A stretch of DNA of 64,000 nucleotides. Origin: Nemertoderma westbladi. Taxonomy: Eukaryota; Xenacoelomorpha; Nemertodermatida; Nemertodermatidae. The notes under the pieces are model-generated. The model searched no databases. It saw only the letters and a program-made list of their open reading frames with translations, and was not told the origin of the DNA. Made by a program: the position numbers and the translations under genes. The DNA lies in NCBI GenBank assembly GCA_032718475.1, contig JAUCBJ010006679.1, positions 1-64,000 of the forward strand. Reading direction: 5' to 3'. Positions 1 through 64,000 of this stretch are shown here, piece by piece (position 1 is the first letter of the stretch; every line of letters begins with the position of its first letter).

Positions 1-692
1 GTTATATACGACAAGATTATCCTTGGAAGGACCTTTATGATAATAATAGAATTAAGTTATTTCTGATAAATAGTTATCAGTTGAACTATGCGTTACACTG
101 CTGCCATCGCACTCGACCAGAGGGTTCTCTATGCGCAGTCAAAGGCCCATAGCTACGGTTAAAGTCGATATTTTTTATTAAGTGTTGTTATTTGTTTCAT
201 TCGAGAACAGGTGGCCAGAAAATCATGACTTTATATTTTTTCAAACTTGCTGTAAATAACTGCAGGTATCCTGAATTGCCTATCAAAGTAACTTTCAAAA
301 TTTGGCCTGAAAAATTGAATTTAAGAATTTTATTATTATGAATATTATATTACATCAAAATATTAGTATATTAGCAGAATACAGTTCTATGTTGTTATAG
401 AAACTAAATGTAGCAAAATTGTTTGGCGCATAGTCGTGAACATTCGACCATCTGTATCACATCAGATAATGGTGGTTTAATTAAGATTTCATAAAAGCCA
501 ATTTGAATGCACTGGGGCAACACATATATGTTTACTGCATTTTAGACAGTAATTGAATAACAAAGAATGAATATTCATGGCAATCAATGCACATTAAGTC
601 GATGTAACATATATCCCTTCACCTATAAAACATTTTTTTAGATATATCACCAGCTGTTCGTTCAGTAGTTGTACTTCAATTCCTTTAGTAAA
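1..692. other. 3' flank of the astacin-like gene; no gene seen
   Basis: This AT-rich stretch lies downstream of the stop codon of the minus-strand gene. No coding exon or repeat was recognised. An AATAAA hexamer on the minus strand at 334-329, about 360 bases past the stop, is a candidate polyadenylation signal, and another lies at 179-174. Neither can be confirmed without transcript data. Confidence 0.4.
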
Positions 693-60753
<60,061 letters not shown>

Positions 60754-60787
60754 CTGGAAATAAAAATATATTTCACAACCGTTATAC

Positions 60788-60979
60788 AACACGTTCGTGG
60801 GGCCATCGCGCAGGACGAGACTCAGTTATCAGATACAGATTAAAATTGAGCAATTCTATCCCAAAATCGGTATCCCAAAAAAAAATTTCTTAAGTACCGA
60901 TTTTGGGGTAGAATTGCTCAACTTTAATCTGTATCTAATAACTGAGACTCATCCTGCGCGATGGCCCCACGAACATGTT
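60788..60979. repeat. Near-perfect palindrome (arms about 85 bp)
   Basis: The left arm from ACACGTTCGTGGGGCC to CCAAAATCGGTA is the inverse of the right arm from TACCGATTTTGG to GGCCCCACGAACATG, with only a few mismatches and a loop of about 22 bases containing an A run. The termini GTGGGGCCATCGCGCAGGA resemble the element end at 8457. It is probably a fold-back (MITE-like) element. Confidence 0.9.
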
Positions 60980-61255
60980 TCCCATCTAATAGGCGATATC
61001 AAGAATGCCAAGGAATGATGAGACTGGAAGTATAAAGTGATGGAATGCATTTTAACTTAATTACGTTTAGATCCATTAAAAACATATTTCTTAAAGCAAA
61101 TCTCTTGAACTAATTATAAACTATAATGGAATGGGGTATGGGTAGTGCAGTTATATAATTTTTAAGTATAATTATTTAAATCTTATACTAGAAAATAATT
61201 AATATCCTTTAAGGAGGCAGGTTGAAATTGCTGTTTTTACCCTAATCAACCTAAT

Positions 61256-61603
61256 GGGGTAGACGACTCGGAAATTTTTTTTCGAGTTTTCGTTGGTTTC
61301 ATGTGAAAGAGCATGTGAAAAAACCCCAGAGAGCAATTTTACTTCAAAAAAATTAATATTTGCCGAGTTATAGCAATTTTAAAACGTAATATTAGCAACA
61401 TCGAAAAATCAGGCCGTTTCAAAAAACTGCACGAGTGACGTCAGCCATAACACAGCAACAGTTGTCAAGCGCAGTTGATTGGCTAATATAAAGTATAATA
61501 TTGCAGTATCTAAAATAAAACAAATAATAAATGTAGCTATGTATTTATTTGGATGTGTATTTGTGTTGTGTTAAGAATCGATTATAGGATAGCGTTATGG
61601 AGG
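61256..61603. mobile_element. 348-bp insertion present only in duplicate B
   Basis: Relative to copy A (around 55985), sequence has been added here between two near-identical 19-base repeats, TTACCCTAATCAACCTAAT and TTACCCTAATCCACTTAAT (17 of 19 match), which look like a target duplication. The insert contains TGACGTCA (61436-61443), ATTGGCTAA and ATATAAAG in sequence on the plus strand. No coding frame is seen. Confidence 0.6.
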
Positions 61604-61669
61604 TTACCCTAATCCACTTAATTAACTAATTAACTGCTAGTATCTTAGCTTCTCGAAGGCCACGCGAAT

Positions 61670-61883
61670 ATTCAACTTGGAAAATTTCTAAACTTTGGCC
61701 AAACTACATGTGTACCACGTTTGGATAAATTTCATTAACATATGGCTGAGTTATTAAAGTTTAAATTTGGACACAACAGAACGACAGAACAACAGAACAA
61801 CAGATCAACAGAACAACAGACACACCGATTGAGTTAGTGGTACCTGTATGCTAAGCTTGCTTACTTTCATCACTCGCCCCACA
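61670..61883. repeat. Third copy of the GTGGGGCGAG fold-back arm
   Basis: It matches 56039-56229 in the same orientation, including CACCGATTGAGTTAGTGGTA and CTGTATGCTAAGCTTGC, and ends CTCGCCCCACAA. An AACAGAACAACAG stretch is expanded by short tandem repeats here. Its left partner arm is absent in this duplicate. Confidence 0.8.
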
Positions 61884-64000
61884 AAAAGCTTTCACTTGTC
61901 CCGTACTGCGAAGCTCAGCATTAGTTGAATGGACAGAACTTTCCACACCATCTGGTGTCTCAACTAAAATACATTGCATCTAATTGTTTTATTTATAAAT
62001 CTTTGATTGATGATTTTCCATAGGCTAACATTATAGTTTGAAATGTAAAAATCAATGCTTAATATCTTAATATCTTAATGCTTACACACTGTTGCATTAA
62101 AAATGTTTTATAGGTGAATGGCATTTAGCGGCTTCCCTTCAGACCATAGGCAAACATTGTTGAGGAAATTTACTTTAGTTTACTCTACTGTGCCATTCAG
62201 GTGAATGGATTTGAGTAATTGCCAAGTTACAGAGTGGAATCTCTCTCTCTGACCATAGGTAAATAACACTTTCCTTCAACTTTCCTGCAGACCATAGGCA
62301 AACATTGTTGATGGAATTTACATTTGATTGATGACATCCGACTTGCTTAACGGCGTCTTGACGCTGTCTCTAGTAAGAATTGTTCGCTGATTGAATAGGA
62401 ACCGACTGGTTACTTTCTGTAAGAATTGTTCGCTGATTGATTGATTGATTGATTGACTGGCTGGCTGACTGGCTGGCTAATCTACAGCCAAAACTACTCT
62501 AACGATTTTGATAAAATTTTCACAACGGCTAGATACCACGATTCTAAGGTCCCTGGCATGATCGGCTACTCTGTCCATAGCCTCTGGGTTCGAAAAATAG
62601 ACGTAAACGAAAAAATTCCATAGGCTCAATGATAAAAACACCAGCTGGAACTCATGAAAAATAGATAGAGATGGCCTAGAAATGCTATTCTATAGGAAGG
62701 GCCAACTAACAAGGAAGAACTTTCTGTGCCTAAGTAATATTCCACTCTACTCTACAACCCAGACAGAAAGCAAACATTAACAGCGTTAGTTTGTCATCTA
62801 TTACACCCTCAGCTGAATAACTCTGCCCAATGCATCCTATGGGAAGTTCTACAAGGTTACTCATTCTGGCGTGCATGCTGAATGACTGCTTGGATATTAT
62901 TGCACTGTACTGTACTCTCATCTAACAATAATTGTTTTATTTATAAACCTTTTGGCCAACATTAATACTATGGAGACTGTATGTTTAAAAGGCTGTATGT
63001 TTACCCAGCTTCATGATTCTCCATAGGCTAACATTATAGTTTGAAATGTAAAACTCACTGCTTATTATCTATATCAGGTTACTCACTGTTGATTGCAAAA
63101 TGTTTTATATGTGAGTGACATTTAGCGGCTAAATTACTCTGTCAGACTCCCCTTCAGAACATTGTGGAGGGAATTTACTTTGGTTTACTCTACTCTCATC
63201 TAATAATAATTAGTTTATTTAGAAATCTTTGGGCCAACATTAATACTGTAAGTCATAGAACAATTAAACCATCTGGTTTGGCAACTAAATTCCCTTGTCA
63301 CTACCTACCGCGTTGCTCAGCATTAGTTGAATGGGCACAACTTTCACACAATCTGTTGTCTCAACTAAAATACATTGCATCTACCTAGCAGGTAGTTTAT
63401 CACCTTAGCAGGTTAGCAGGTAGCAGGAAGTTGGTCGGACTTCCTGACTATCCGACAATCTGTCCGTCAAATATAAGTAAAGAGCGCGCCATCAAGCTAA
63501 AAGTATAGTTATAGGGATTTTCCTTGCCGCGGAGTTCATCTCGAATGCCAGTTTTAACATTTGATGACTTCCACAATGTCTGTTTGGCTCTCCGGCTGTT
63601 TTATTTTGACGTGCAGGACAGGCATATACAAACAGAAACGACGAGGCCAAATTTGAATACCAAGAAAACCGACAGAGGTAATTTTTAAGATATAGTACAG
63701 TAGTGACGGTGATGGACAGACCGACAGTCAAACGGACAAAGAACCATATCTTGAGACGTAAGACAGAGCATGCTAGGCTGCCCCCCCCCCCCCCCCCCCC
63801 CAACCCCTAACCCACAACATACAGGACTCTGGGACAAGGTACGGTTCTCCTACAGTGCTACACCCACGCCAGCACAGACTGCGCAATATTCTTTACTGGT
63901 ATAATGACAATTTTGCACAGTGTCTAAACACGCACCTCGGACAGTCGGACCTCGCACTTTAAATCGATATCGTGCAAAATTACAGTGTTTTTTTTTACTA
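61884..64000. other. Intergenic or upstream intron with diverged internal repeats; no gene recognised
   Basis: Segments around 61890-62130 (CAGCATTAGTTGAATGG, TCTCAACTAAAATACATTGC, CATAGGCTAACATTATAG) recur around 63000-63390, so the region holds a diverged duplication with a period near 1.0-1.4 kb. A GATT/GGCT tetranucleotide stretch lies at 62433-62480, a short GCAGGTAGCAGG repeat at 63388-63430, and a poly-C tract of 22 bases at 63780-63801. No exon with a proline-rich module or signal peptide was found. Confidence 0.5.

Overview
This window is genomic DNA from an animal, most likely a marine invertebrate. It carries one large intron-rich gene with GT-AG introns, a secreted-type astacin/ShKT/LDL-receptor-A protein, and BEL/Pao, LINE (APE endonuclease plus reverse transcriptase) and PIF/Harbinger transposons. 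There are no bacterial operons. I cannot fix the species; a tunicate is possible but is only a guess. No rRNA, tRNA or CRISPR array is seen.

The host gene runs on the minus strand across almost the whole window (terminal exon at 693, most upstream recognised exon at 60753). I built it by hand from splice sites. Fifteen exons (2058 coding bases, 685 residues plus stop) join with compatible phases at every junction and no internal stop. In transcript order it encodes: a run of short 63-69 bp phase 0/0 exons, each a proline-rich segment ending in a dibasic KR/RR; a short propeptide; an astacin catalytic domain with an intact zinc motif; an EGF-like segment; two ShKT domains; and about four LDL-receptor-A-like modules. 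The 5' end (signal peptide) is not recognised and probably lies beyond base 64000.

The introns are filled with minisatellites (18, 27, 33, 21 and 23 bp units, and a GAC triplet array) and mobile elements. From left to right: LINE fragments (2.7-5.3 kb); an element built of 146-157 bp tandem repeats (8.4-9.9 kb); a truncated BEL/Pao copy nested in an older LINE (14.8-17.5 kb); a PIF/Harbinger element (26.25-28.86 kb); and a 16.5 kb LTR retrotransposon (30693-47198) inserted into one 23-bp satellite array. Next come a duplicated pair of proline-rich exons (51.6/52.4 kb and 59.9/60.7 kb) in two roughly 99% similar copies, each next to 23-bp satellite, a young LINE with a perfect 97 bp target duplication (53593-55121), and interleaved fold-back repeats.

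The most unusual items are: the symmetric microexon array that lengthens the protease N-terminus; an astacin domain that has lost its Met-turn methionine and exchanged a disulfide; minisatellites that run right up to, and supply, 3' splice sites; and an accessory ORF in the retrotransposon that resembles a DEDD-type 3'-5' exonuclease followed by zinc knuckles.
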